DNA from: Cardiocondyla obscurior
Lineage: Eukaryota > Arthropoda > Insecta > Hymenoptera > Formicidae
Length of the DNA: 64,000 nt
Assembly (NCBI RefSeq): GCF_019399895.1
Contig: NC_091870.1
Span: 7,981,001 to 8,045,000, forward strand
Direction of reading: 5' to 3'
The position numbers and the translations under genes were made by a program. The notes under the pieces were generated by a model. The model saw only the letters and a program-made list of their open reading frames with translations, was not told where the DNA came from and did no database searches. Shown here piece by piece: positions 14,220-27,100 of this stretch (the stretch's first letter is position 1; each line of letters begins with the position of its first letter).

Positions 14220-14802
14220 AATCTGTACCAGAGGTCGCATGGAGAAAAAAGGAGGGCTGAAGGGGTCGAAGGGAGGCTCAGAATCGCGAGGCGCAGGAGC
14301 GCGAGCATCGTCCTCCGGGTTACCATTCGGCAGGAGTTCCAGTCGGTGCCGGTCCGTCCCACAGAGCCGTTCACATTCTGCGGGACGCGAGAAGTCGTAG
14401 AATGGCAAGGGACATGTACACTTGATAGGGTGGTCCACTCGAGAGAGGGAGAGAGAGAGAGAGAAAGAGAGAAGAGAGAGATAGAGAACGAGAGAGAGAA
14501 AGAGAGAAAAAAAGCGGCGATTTCTACAACGCGTGATAATGAGCAAGTAAAAACGAGGCGGGGGTGGGAGAGGCGGTAAAAAAAAAAAAAAAAAGGGAGA
14601 GCGACGGAACCAAAGAGAGATGAGCGGACAAATATCGGTGCGATCGTAATCAGCCGCGTATCTCGCGAGCGGGGAGACAGTGGGTACCGATACTATCATC
14701 TTCTCGCAACGCATAATCATCGGGGGAGAGAAGGGACCGAAAAGTGGTGACCGAAGCCAGGTGTTCTCGACGGTATGCCCGTGGACCGCAGCGCGAGATA
14801 AA
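14220..14802 (+). other. Candidate plus-strand 5' noncoding exon
   Basis: A purine-rich, CpG-containing block with a long (GA)n stretch ends in a good donor, GATAAAG|GTGAGCG (GT at 14803-14804). The composition resembles insect 5' UTRs, with GAGA-type repeats near promoters. Open frames here are low-complexity and not credible proteins. The acceptor partner is not visible, so the first intron could run through much of the rest of the window. The exon's left edge is a guess. Confidence 0.3.
14441..14512 (+). repeat. (GA)n microsatellite / possible GAGA-factor region
   Basis: This is a near-continuous GA/GAAA purine run inside the candidate 5' exon. GAGA repeats bind GAGA-factor-like proteins in insects, but a simple repeat is the minimal reading. 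Confidence 0.8.
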
Positions 14803-17314
14803 GGTGAGCGATTGATGTTAACCCCCCGACGCCGTCGCCTGTGCATATCCGTGAATTCGTCGAGGAGGCTCGATCCCCGTACTATAGAAACCTAGTTTTG
14901 AGCGAGTTGCCGAGGAAATGGGAAATTTGTCGGTCGCGCTCGTCGATTTGGTGTGAAGCTAGCTAGCTATCTACGGTAGAAAACACGACGGAGGATCTGT
15001 TAGCAAGACTAGAAGTAGTGAGATTTTCCTTTCAAAAACGGAATACTTGGCTGTAAAGTAAAGGGAAAATTGTGCTTGTCTTTTGACGTTTAAAGTTTTC
15101 TGACGTTTTTTTTTTTTTTTTTTTTAGAATTATTATTTTTTTGTTTGAACATTAGTAGGAGTCTAAGTATCTCTTTTTTTTTTTTAATTGCCAGTCAACG
15201 CTTTACAATGGTGCGTTGAGGCACTGGCGAATGCGAAGCTTATAGAAAACCTTCTAGCGATCAATGGATTATAATTAATTAACATTTTTAAGTAAATGTT
15301 GTGTGTAGATAATATCCCGTGACGTAAACTAGATTAATTAGACGACAAAGATGTAATATGTTAAATGACAAACATCACGCAGATAATTATGTTGAGACGA
15401 TTAATTAGAGAAAATAAAAAGATGAAAAAAGAAGATGAGAAAATCGAAGGTTAAAATATAGTGAAAGGTTTTTTAGTTGGTTTTAATTTTCTTTGTGAAT
15501 GAAGAAACGAGAGGAATTCTTTTCTTGACAAGCACAATGAATTAATTATATTATTATAATAACAATAAATTATATTATTTTAATAAATTGCGACGTTTAA
15601 CTAAATTTTTTCCGCGACGTCATACATAAAGAATTTTCGCGCTGTCGAAGGGAGAAAAGAGTTAAAGGAGATCAGCATAAATTCTCGGCTCATTGGCTTG
15701 CGCAAGATTCCCTGGTATTATCAAATTCAACTTAGCGACACACTCCTGTCTCCGTTCAGTCCGATTTATCAGGATTAAGTCCTGCGGGCCAATTATCCCA
15801 AAGTGTACACGCAAAATTTTTAATATTTCCGGCGCGAGTAATTCAGGAAAGCTCGATTAATTTTCCAATAATAAAAATCGACATCTGTCTCTCATTTAAT
15901 GGACAGTAGTAATCCTTTTCATTGGTAATAACTATCTCCCTCGCATTAATTAGGTATGTACACAAATTTAATACGAGAAATTTTCTAGCATGTGTAGTTA
16001 CACGACTGTAAGTTTTACGTCTTTAATCAAGTAACGTTTCCTTGAAAATAAAATAGAATAAATAAAATTAAATTAAATTAAAAAAGTGATATAAGTTAAG
16101 CAAAGAAAAAAAAATAAATGAGCGCGTGATCTGGACACGCGTGAGTCAACGATCTGACAGCTGATAACTCGAAAGCGTTTCTACGATTCTCTGTGCGGCG
16201 TTTGCTTCTCCCGATTGTCCCCGATTTCGGTATTTGACCCCCTCAATTCTGGCTCGCGATCGTAACGTAAAATTAGACCGGTGTGATCTGTCGCGCGAAA
16301 AGTTCCGCGCATCGCCGGGAGGAAATTGTCGGATTCAGCCGGAAATTGCGAAATTCTCCGATGGCAGCGATCTCGGGGTACGAGATCGGCGCGCGCTCTC
16401 CGTTCCTCTCTTCGCTCGGGACGTACGCGCCACGAGGATCTCTCGTCTCTGCAGCAACGATTTCGTTTCGCGATTATGTCATCTCGTTTCGCCGACCGGT
16501 TTAATGAAGGCCGCCGTCGATGCCTTTCGCGGAGATATCGAACCCTCAAAGAGCGGAGCTTCGGATCCGTTATCGGTGTCCCACGGATCCACGGCGGACG
16601 GGATTGGAAAATCCTCTTCGCGGAGATAAGTCGAGGAGGAAGGGCACTTCCTCGATTGGAGCAGTTTGCTCGCGTTATAATGCACATGATACCGCATACA
16701 GCCGGTCTCTGATAAGCCTGGCGAGGTCAAGATATTTTCGCGACGCGTTTAAACGAAAAGATTGCTGTTCAAAAGAAGCTCTTTACCCTTATCTCTGTTT
16801 TTTTGTCAATTAAAAGCACTTGAAAAAGTGAAAAGTAAAATTAACATTTCAATTAAATAAGAACAAACAGTTCTGTTTTTTTTTTATAATTAAAAATATT
16901 GTTTAATTTAATGCTTTAATAATATTTAATCGTTTTAAAGTTAATCCATTTGACACCGGCACGAACAGTAATAATATTAAACTCATTCTCGGTTTAATAT
17001 TTACCGACTCCCCGGTGACAGCGATCGATCGTTTCACTGAAAAAGCTTTGAAAATATAGCCATCAGCAAACAGGAGAAAAGTATGCACATGCGGGCAAAA
17101 CCTCAGATCATAAAACGAGTAGTTTGCATGTTTCCTTTTTTATTAGATGTTCCGGAATCGTTTTGAATCTGTCTGATATACGATATCAGGCTTCTGTTTG
17201 CTTACTCGTCGAAGAGGTCAATATTTCGAATGAGAGCTCGCGGCACGATATTTCCTTTTATCATCTAGATACGGCAGGTATATTCACGTTAAATGGAAAC
17301 GAATTTTAATCTTT

Positions 17315-17339
17315 AAAAAAAAAAAAAAAAAAAAAAAAA
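17315..17339 (+). repeat. Poly(A) run of about 25
   Basis: An uninterrupted A homopolymer without a recognisable retroelement or AATAAA immediately upstream. Confidence 0.9.
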
Positions 17340-19876
17340 TCTAACTTAAAATGCATTTTTGTTATCTGCCAAGAACGGAAACGTGCGAGAATTTAATTCG
17401 TACATACTCATACACTTCAGGAAAATAAATTATATTTGGTAACAAAATATAATAAATATATAACTTAATAAAAAGAAAAATGTCCCCCCCTTTTTTTTTT
17501 CTTTTTTTTTTCTTTGCAATTTTACGCGACGTCATAATTATTCGTTCGCTCGCAACGCAACCAGATGCATACCTCTGACATTTAGTGCAACTTGTTACGA
17601 GCCGGGGCGGAGAATACGACGATGGCGTTCCAATAAGTTTTCAACGCGAAATTGAAATCCCGCGAGCGTAAACTCGTTACTTATTCGTCCGGAAGCGCCG
17701 TAACGGCGAAACTCTCGGCCGGGATGGCGCGCCATAGCGCGGCTATATCCCTGGATCGTTTAGCGCGAGAGCCCTCGTTTCCCCCGCGAAACTTAGGACC
17801 GCCATATCGACATGTCGCGCACCGTTTCTCCTTTAATTTACGTGCGTGTTCGCCCGCTGAAATGGTACTAAGTGGAATCAACGCGATTTGGCCCGCTTGT
17901 AACTTTGTTGTGCGTTCTCTTCCAAAAAGAAAAAAAGGAAAAAAAAAAGTAAAGTTCTCTCAAACACTTCAAAATATGCAACTTTTATTTTAATCTCTTT
18001 AATCTGTCGCATTTATTATTTGAAGAGATTTACGCCTTGGGAAGAAAATGCACGGCAAAACTATAAAACGGTTTTACGCGGAGAATAATTCGACGTGGTG
18101 TTTTAAAAATTTAGTATTAAATTTTAACGGTTTAATATTTTCAGAGATAAAACTCCACGAAATTAAATGTATGTTCCGGTTTAAAAGCAAGAACTAGTTT
18201 CTGTCATATATTTTATATTGTAAAATTATTAAAATGCTCTTTTTTAACATTGTATAATAGAGGGGAAAAAAAAATGGACAGCAATTTAAATTGCAAAATG
18301 GGTCGGCTGTAAATTCGTAAATACAATTAATTCATTGCGAGAGGGCAGGGAAAGAGTTGCGAGGTAAAACCTCTCGTTTTGTCGTTCATCTTTTTGATTC
18401 CACGGAGTTATGGATTGCATTATGAAAGGAACAGAGACGGAGAATCACGCATCCCCGTTTTATATTATTAACAGAGTCATTCTTTGTCGATGGTACGTGA
18501 CCAGCGTGGCAACTAAATGTACGTGCAATGCACCAGAACTTCCTCCGAATGCGTCGTGAGGCTAAAATACTCGGTCGACTTACGATCTCTCTCCTTTCGG
18601 GTCTTAAATCGCTAATACCGCTCTCGAGGTAATTAGTACGGATTTAAAGCGATAAACCGATGCGCTCCGCCAATTTCTCGCCAGACACCGTACTTGTCAA
18701 TAAATAAAATAATAAAATAAGACATTATTTCTAAAACAACGCCGCCAAAGAATTTCCCCAGGACTGCGCGTTTCGGTGCAGCGCGCGACAGTGTGATGCA
18801 TACGTGATTTGATCCGATGGGAGACGACGCCACAAAGGCTCGCGAAAATCAAAATTGCGCACGAGAGATTCTCGCTTTTCCTGTCACCCCCTTGGCGTGT
18901 AATATCGCGCTCGTAAATGGGTATCGGGTGTACGCTGGGCTTTAAAGCTGCGGACGAGGAAACAGGCTAGTCCACGAGATCGCGGGAAAATTACTCATTT
19001 TTTTAACGTCACCGACATCTTTGCGCATAAAAAAAAATATTATTGGTACTTTTTAGTATTACTTCAATATTAATTTTTGTTATTTCTAATAAAAGAATTT
19101 TTTTCTTTTTTTTTTGCGCCTTCGGAAAATATTTATTTATTAATTAATTAAATAAAATATAAATGCGCCGATACATTGAAATAATGTCGACCCGTGAATA
19201 TTATTTCCTCCGGTCGTAAATCGTATCAAACCTGACGCCACGACGTATAAACAACGAACGCGCGTGCATATGATGTTTTTTCGTAATCGGGGGGGGAGGG
19301 GAGGGGGAGGGGATGAGAGAACGATCGCAATTTCATATCGCGCAGTCGGAATCCCGTTTATCTTTCGCGACGGGTTTTATATACCGGCGCGGAAAACAGA
19401 GACTATATTTACACGGGGTGGAAATAAAAGAAATTGTGTAACCGGCGCGAATGCAGCCGGATCTTCGCTCGTATGCACTCATTTTCCGCGCGCGTACATA
19501 ACAGAAAATGAGCGTAACGAAATATTCTGCAATTGGATTCCAGGTGGAACCGAGGGAACGAGCATCTCATTCTGAAGGGAGCAACGAGTGCCGGCAAATA
19601 TGGGAAAAGGGGACAAGAGGGGCGTCACGCAGCGCAGCGATGGCGGTGAGTTCGTTTCATCAACAATCTGCAACGTGGAATAAAAGTGCCGACAGCGCGT
19701 GTCAAAAAATAAAATATTTCCTTGACCAAGATTTGACGAGCCGTAATCTCGATCATTTTTTATCAATAAAAAATGAACGTTGTCGACGTGTACAATAAAA
19801 AAAAAAGTTACACAAAATTTTTAAAACAAAATTAAAAGTTTCTAGAGAATTATTCAACGTTAAATTAAAAAAAAAA

Positions 19877-19902
19877 ATAAAATAAAATAAAATAAAATAA
19901 AA
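19877..19902 (+). repeat. (AATAA)n pentanucleotide repeat
   Basis: Repeated AAAAT units. A reverse-orientation (TTTTA)n run occurs at 22804-22830. Confidence 0.9.
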
Positions 19903-22803
19903 GTAGCGGTGTATGTTGCAGCTGCTATTTTCTTCGATAAACCCTCTCCTTGCAAAGGGATCTTTTACGCGGTGCAATTAAAAGCGACCAGCCCTTTTTA
20001 CCGTCAACATTATTTGCTTCGTCGCTTATTTCCGATTTAACGACGCGTCCGCATAAAATCGCGATCAAAGGGAGCCGCGAACGGAAAACGCGCGCGTAAA
20101 GCGAGCGAGAGGACATTTTGCCTGTCGATCGGGCGGCAGCGACGTCGGGTGATCGGAATTTCGATACGCGAACATCGCGTCTCGCGTGTTATCGACGTTA
20201 TCTGCAAGACGGAGGAGAGGTATAGCACACGCGTGCGTATCGTACGTGTGCGCGTAGGAATTGAATCGAAGAAGAAACCGAAGGACCGCACCCCGCGTGA
20301 ACTCGCGCTACCACCCTTATTTCCCACCCCCGTTAGCGTCTCGTTGCGTTATACCTGTCGCAGTTTGCTCGTCGCATATTTGCGCGACTTCCTCGAGCAA
20401 GAGATACCCCGAGAGTGCTTGCTTGCCCTCTCGACTGTGCACACACTCGCGACATTGTTGCATCCCCGATTTCGATGCAAGCTCTCACTCTGGCGTTGTT
20501 TGTTCCTCGATTTCGTACATGAGCTGCGCGCCGAAGGAGCTTTTAAAATAAATTCACCAACGAAAACAAGGCGGATAAACGTAATTTAAATTAAACCGAG
20601 TTAATTAATTATAAACAATTAAAGCGCGTAAATAGCAGATACAGAAAAAAAAATAGCCATACGTTTGAATATCTAACGTAATTCACACTCGGTAAAAAAA
20701 AAAAGAAAAAAAAACACACATTTTAATCGCGCGTACAAGACGATCAAGAAAATTGTTCGAAACTCGACGCGTTAAGCGAACTCTTTTAAAAGAACAATAC
20801 GAGCGATTCAACAAAAGCCGGCACAAAGGTGGCACGTGTATACGTGGACGGGCCGTTTGTCACCACAGGTGCACAGTTTTCCGGTGCAGAGCGTCGCGCA
20901 AGTTATCTATTTGCGCGCGGATGCATCAGGTCAACGACAGAACGGGCGCTCGTTGTTCGCCAAGTTGCGGCAAGAAGATGAGAGATGGGATCGTGAGAGA
21001 AAAGAGAAGCTTTTTCGCATCGCGAGCCTTGCTCCGAGAAGGGAAACTGTTGCGTTCGCGCGGTTCAATTCGTTTAGTTAACAAAGGAACACAGTATTCC
21101 GCAATTTTATTATAATATTTTTTTATATAATAAATAATATATACTAATTTAATAATATTATATAAATTTAATTATAGACCTCGTTAGCAACATAAGTTCA
21201 TATTTTATCGCTGAATCAATAACGCGCAAGATGGTCCGTAAATAACATTTCCTCAAAGCTGTAAGGATAATATTTTTAATTATTAATTTAAAATGCGATA
21301 CGGTGGTCAGAATTTTAATTATACGGATTTTTGGATTATTTTTATTTATTTTTAACATTTTTATACGCCGGAGAAATTTATTTAGATTTACTTTGGATTT
21401 ATTGTATCTCTGCAATTTTAATAAATCTTTAAAGAAAGGGCAATATCTTTGAGGATGATCCTCAAGGATGTTGAATACGCCGTCTGCCGTCGACAGGTAA
21501 CTCTGTCGTCAGGCTGCTGTTGAGGGTTTATATGTACGTGCTAGGAAACTTCAGACCAAAGATTTCTCTCTATCTCGCGCGAGATGATCTGCGCGGTGCA
21601 TCTTTGACAAGTTGTTGTAACATAATATGCCGCGGAACAACTTCTTCAACATGAAACCTCACGTCTTTATTTATTACGTCCGATACGCTGAGGTTTTATT
21701 CCCTCCTTCGCATTAACTGATAACTTGATAAGTTCTGGACTTTATTGAACATTGTTGAATTTTATTAAAGTTTTTTTTTTTTTTTTTTTTTAATTATTTT
21801 ATAACGTGCGTATAACGCAACAGGATGTGAATTTCAGAGCGCGCGAATCGAATATTATTATTTTTATATAATTATACATATTTTGATACATTTTATTTGT
21901 ACAGTTTACTTATTTAACAGCTATTTTATTTATTATGCTTACACATATTCCAGTAAATTTTATTGTTACGTTATATAATGTTATAGAATTTTATTATTAC
22001 CGTTTTTCTTTTCTTGTTTAAATATTAAAAAGCATATTTATTATTAAAAAAAAAAACTAAATTCTCACAATGGACAGGCTGCTCGCCTTGACCGCGTTGC
22101 TCAACGATTAGATGCGCCACCGTGATTATCATAATTCGCACATAAGTGCTAAAAGAAGCAGGCGTGTCGCCTATTGTGTCACGTTTAAAATTTAAGCCGC
22201 CTCTTTTCTCTTTCTCTTATATCTGTTTTCAATTTCCCTACTCGCGCTTGTACTTCTCAAAATTATAAGCCAACGTGTGGTCTTCCAATTAAAGGTGCTG
22301 AAGCACATTGTTTCCTTATCGAATGAATTTTCGATCGAGGGCAAAAGCGATTTAAAAAAAAAAATCCCCGTTGAAGTTTGACAGGCGTGCGTTCGACGCG
22401 ACGCGACATTTCCAATTTTCGGAGTAATTTTCCGCCAAATGCGCCCGCAATTGCGACTGGCGCATTACACAAAGTGGTTGCCCGCGTCAATAGTTGATTA
22501 TTTGCCTTTACTAATCGCTCGACGAGACGCGCGGGGCAACGCCTTCGTACTCACAATGCGATTGATTGCGCGAGAAATGTTTGCGGGCTCTTAGGCGTTG
22601 AATGGCCTCGTTATCGACAAAACAGCGGAAAAGAAAAAGGAAGAGAGGAAAAGCCGGGTGAGCGCGATACAAATCGCCGTCGAATTTCGCAAGCGATCAT
22701 CATATACTCGATTAGAAACCTTTTTCACGCGGAAAACCTTTCTCACTTTGGACTCTGTAAGTCGAGACGTTTCGTCTCCTAAAATTGTTATCATTTTTTA
22801 TTT

Positions 22804-22830
22804 TTTTATTTTATTTTATTTTATTTTTTT
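22804..22830 (+). repeat. (TTTTA)n pentanucleotide repeat
   Basis: Repeated TTTTA units, the complement of the repeat at 19877-19902. Confidence 0.9.
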
Positions 22831-23246
22831 GGTTATTAGTAAGGGATATGGATAACGCTTTAAATTTATCATCAATATTTTATGATATGAGTTTTCTTGT
22901 CGCAATTTATAAAATTACTAAATAATAATTATTTTAAAAATATATATTAATATTTAATATTTCTTTTCTTTTATTTTGCACACGCACACATTGACCGTTA
23001 ATGTTTTTTTTTTTTTTTTTACGCGAAGCCAAAACGAGGGTTTTGGATTTTTCAAGCACGGACGACTTTATTACGTTTACTTGCGTACGTTGCAACAATT
23101 TTCGTCCGACTGCGGCACGTTAACTTCTACATATCACATGCCAGAATGTTGCAAAAGTACAACTCGGCTCGACTACGCGCGCGAAAGATTTACAATAGTC
23201 CTCGCACGTGACGACGAAACGTGCCGCTGGTCCTTCGAGCATTTTT

Positions 23247-23252
23247 TTTATT
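23247..23252 (-). terminator. Candidate poly(A) signal of the secreted-protein gene
   Basis: AATAAA on the minus strand lies about 625 nt past the stop codon and is the first canonical hexamer downstream. A variant ATTAAA at 23546-23541 is an alternative for a shorter 3' UTR. The intervening sequence contains a (TG)n-like microsatellite just after the stop. Confidence 0.4.
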
Positions 23253-23793
23253 AGAGCTCTATGTACATACGTAATTTTACACGCACCACCCCAGGTAATC
23301 CTGCGATTTTAGCTGTCGATTGGTACTAAAAACTAATTGATCGTTATTCTATTTCATTAACTTCTAATGTTATTTAAGGCAAATACTGCTCGCTACGCTT
23401 TAAAGCTCGAACTTCTGAACGTAGCCTTTTAATTACCGCTAATTACTAATTGCATAAGTCTAATGCGCGTTATTCTTGAACGCGGATAAAAAAAATATTA
23501 AAACAAAAACTGTAATTACTACAATAAAATAAGATATTTTTTTAATATATCGTATGTAACGTATGTATATGTGTGTAATGGTTCGGCATGTCAAAAGCGG
23601 CGCGAAGTAGAGTCAAGATCTTTCGTTTCGCAAATATCTAAAGTCTACCCTGAGCTCTTTTATCCGCCGCACAAATATTTGTGCGGAGGAAAGTCGCACA
23701 TATACAAATTGATTTGAAGCGCAGACCTGAAAAGTTTTCACGAAGGTAAAGGCTTCGTTCAGTAACGAAGAAAGCCTTTTCCTCCTTCTTTTT

Positions 23794-23828
23794 GCGTGTG
23801 TGTGAGTGAGTGTATGTGTATGTGTGTC
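23794..23828 (+). repeat. (GT)n-like microsatellite in the 3' UTR of the secreted-protein gene
   Basis: Imperfect GT/GA/TA dinucleotides begin about 50 nt past the stop codon. On the transcript it reads as CA-rich. Confidence 0.85.
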
Positions 23829-23877
23829 GTTGACACTCGTCCCTCGAAAGTAGAGACCGAATCTCGTCGATGTTATT

Positions 23878-24129
23878 TTACGCGTTGGCGTAAAATTTAA
23901 GAACTTCCGCTCGGGCGGCTTGCATGACAGAACCCCGGCACGGCTCGGGGTCCCAGTTGGTCCCAGGGCAGCCCAGCGACTCGAAACATTTGACGAGGCG
24001 ATTACTGTTAGACGAGCAGCAGTGGACGACCGCCCAAACGCACGGGCTCGGGGTTTCGACAGGTGGTCTCGAGGTCGGCCGGGCCGGGAACTGTGGGACC
24101 TGCACGCCGTCGCGATGGGGGTTGATTCC
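23878..24129 (-). CDS. Coding exon 4 (six-cysteine C-terminal module) of the secreted protein
   Basis: The acceptor is TTTATTTCCAG|GGAATC. The exon encodes residues 1042-1124 and ends with TAA at 23880-23878. A Pro-rich lead (PQFPARPTSRPPVETPSP) precedes the module: CVWAVVHCC, nine residues, CFESLGCPG, WDPEPC. Spacing between cysteines is C-6-CC-9-C-5-C-9-C. The dense cysteines and Trp/Gly/Pro positions contrast with the low-complexity body and suggest a folded, disulfide-stabilised domain that could act in assembly or binding. Confidence 0.88.
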   Translation of the reverse strand, partial: GINPHRDGVQVPQFPARPTSRPPVETPSPCVWAVVHCCSSNSNRLVKCFESLGCPGTNWDPEPCRGSVMQAARAEVLKFYANA

Positions 24130-27100
24130 CTGGAAATAAATTCTTCGAATTTAGTTATACATAGAAAAATTTTCACGCTAAGCATACCGTTCTGTTACGA
24201 TTTACCGTGGTTTTCGACCACGATAATTTACGAGAAAGTCGAAAGAAAAAACGACGGCTCGCCAGCGGCCGGTTAATTATGCGGAATAAAGTGGTGCAAT
24301 CGAGGGCTTGTTGGAGCAGAGGGGTTGGGAGGGGGGGGGGTGCAAATCCGCAGCTTTCCCCGCGATTTAATGAAGCGCGCCTCGGGTTGGCGTCGCGAGA
24401 CAATCGGCCCGACCACGGAATCGGATTCGCCGGCGAACAAACCGTCGTCGGGCGGACAGCGATCGAAGTGCGGCCAAGTGTTTTGACAGACAAATGGAGG
24501 GACTCACCGTGAAATCGATCTCATTGAAGCCGCCCCTTGAGAAGACCGACGGCGAGGAACCAGGACGGACTATTATCCTTGCGTTCACCGGCAGAGAGTT
24601 GAGTCTGGCTAGTTCATGCCGCCTCCACTGATCGGTCTCCTTCCGACCGGACTCCTTTCTGCAGCAGATGGAAATCGTGTCGTCTTTATCGGACGATTCG
24701 AACGAGCGAACCCGCCTCGATAATACGCCTGAGATGCTTTCTTAATTAAAGTCATACCGTTCGCGCACCTTAATACGTCGCGTCGGCTGCTGCCGCTTAA
24801 AATTTCACGCGAGAAGTATCTCGGACAGCGCCGGTAAAATTTATCGCGCCAAGTCGCAGAAAATTGCGATAATATCTTGCAATTAATAATCAATATGCAG
24901 CGTAGCGAAATGAGAAAATAAAATACATCAAGAGAGCATAATTGATATTTTTCGAGCATTAAATTTTCATTTTATTTAATAAAACACAAAACTACGAACG
25001 CGATAAAATTTCATCCCGAGTTTTATTTCGTTTTCGAACTTAAAAGATTTATATTTACCAATTCCGCCGCGATAATACCATGTTAAAAGTGATATTAATT
25101 TTTTAGCGATAAAAAAAAATATTACTAAAAGTATAAAATGAAAAACGAGAGCGGTAACAAGCATTGATAGCCGCGAAGCGTGGCAGAAATGAAGTTCACT
25201 GGCATCGCGCCAGGTGAAAATTTCATTTTTGCAAAGCGCTGCGCCCTGATGACCACTTACTTGTTCTCCTCCTGCTGTCGTCTCTCGATCTCCAGCCTTT
25301 GTCTTTCGCGCGCCGGTACGACTCGCGTTGAATCGCTCGAAATCGGCCGGCTATCTTGTCGCCTTTTGTGCTCCGCGAGGACACGGGGATCCTGACGATA
25401 AATCGGCCCCGTGGTTTCCGGTTGCCACGTTCTTCTAGTCTTGTCCCTGGATCGTGTCTCCTGCCTTCTTCTTTCGGCCTCTGCTCTCGCGGCCTCCAGC
25501 CTCTTCCTGTCCTCCTCGTACCTCCTGGACTGCGCCCTCCTCACCTCCTCTTCTCGCCTGGCCGCCTCCTTTCGCAGCCGTTCCTCCTCCTCTTCCTCCC
25601 GCTGTCGCCTAGCGAGTTCCTTCCGTCGCTTTTCTGCCTCGTACCTCCGCCAACGTTCCTCCTCCAGCCTCCGCGTTTCCTCTCGCCCCCGTCTGACATC
25701 CTCCGGCGAGCCACGCGGATCGATATACGTGGGCGCCGACGGTCCATGGGCTCTCCTGGCTCCTGGATCGGAGTACCCGCCGCGACGCCTGGCCTGCTCG
25801 ATCCGCCATTCTTCGACCCAATCGCGGTTGGCCGCGGTCGATTGATTAGCCTTCGGCACGTGCACCGGCTGGTTCCTCCTGATGTAATCCTGCAGCTTCC
25901 TTTCTTCTTCTTGTCGCTTGCGTTGCTCCTCCGTCCGCCGACGGTATTCCTCGTCGTTTCGATTCGCGTCCACGCGCGGATCTCGATTATCGTCCGGTCG
26001 ATACCGTCTTTCCTCCTCTGGTCTTCGGTCGCTGCGATTGACACTGACGGGTTGATTTCGCGCGACGTACTCTCGCAACTTTTTTTCTTTTTCTTGCCGC
26101 CGTTCTTGCTCATCCCGATCGCTTCGTCTGACATCGCTCGGATAACCGGCCGGACGTTCCGTCTGCATCAAACTCGACGGCGCCTGCTGCCGCCTGCGCT
26201 CGTTCTCTTGTTCCTGTCTCCTCTTCTCCGACCATTCCCTGCGACGGTCCTCCAGCCTCCTTCTGTCCTCCTCCGACAGATTCTTGACAGCGTCTTTTTG
26301 ACGTCTTCTCTCCTCTTCCTCTTCTCTCCTTCGCGCTTCTTGCCTGTGCTGCTCCCGTCTCCTTTCTTCTTCTTCTTGTTCCTGTAATCGTCTCCGTCGT
26401 TCTTCTTCTTCAATTCTTCGTCTTTTTTCATCGTCGGTTGTCGAAGGAGTTTTTAAATCTTGTCCTCTCGAGTCCTCCCAATTATTCTGCGGTCTTCTTC
26501 GCATTTGTTCTTCTCGCAGCCGTCGCCTACGCTCCTCTTCCTCTCGCCTTCTCATTTCTTCCTCGTGTCTTCGCGCCATTTCACGCGCGGCTTCTAGCCT
26601 CTGTCGTTCTTCGATTTGTCGCCGTTGCGCTTCTTCGTCGTCGTCCGCGCGAGGTGTCGAAGTCCGGTACATTCTCTTGCGATACTCTTCGTACTGTTTC
26701 CTCCGCATCTCGTCTCTCCTTTTCTCCTCCTCATTCTCCTCCCACTTGCTCGGCGCCCTTCGACTAGCCTGTTGCACTCGCTGCGAACGCTCCTCCTCCG
26801 CCCTTCGTCTTTGTTCGAGTAGCCGCTCGTACTCTCGCCCGACGTCGGTATTCGATTCGCGATGCTGGTCACGTCTCCTAGATGTGTCCTGATGATATCG
26901 CATCTCGTGTTGCCTGCGACGTTCGGTCACGGTTTGCAGCTCGTCGCTAGACACGACACCCTCGTCCTCCCCGAAGCCCCAATCGATCGTGTGTTGTCTC
27001 GCGCGTTCTGCAGATCCCTCGGTATTCGCCTCGGCCAGCCACAGCAATCGCCGGCTGTGAATGCCGTCGTCGGCTAACGGCGGAGCTTCTCGCTTCGATT

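Larger units (their letters stand above)
14803..23240. other. Noncoding DNA, probably intron or intergenic
   Basis: This is AT-rich with poly(A/T) runs and CpG-rich patches at 16180-16740 and 19400-20580. Open frames in those patches occur in several phases and both strands at once, as expected from few stop codons rather than from a gene. Confidence 0.55.

Noticed and set aside
16181..16712. Overlapping long frames on both strands
   Set aside because: Five or more frames are open at once because the patch is CpG-rich. None shows a domain or splice context.
17315..17339. Poly(A) run as the tail of a retroposed gene
   Set aside because: No AATAAA, no gene-like sequence upstream and no flanking direct repeats. 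Homopolymers of this kind are frequent in the window.
20149..20589. 146-residue plus-strand frame
   Set aside because: Overlaps other frames on both strands in a GC-rich patch; no recognisable domain.
25356..26387. 343-residue open frame on the plus strand rich in Leu, Ser, Pro and Phe
   Set aside because: It is the exact antisense of the Glu/Arg-rich exon. Complementing GAG/AGA/CGC-type codons removes stops and gives Leu/Ser/Pro runs.
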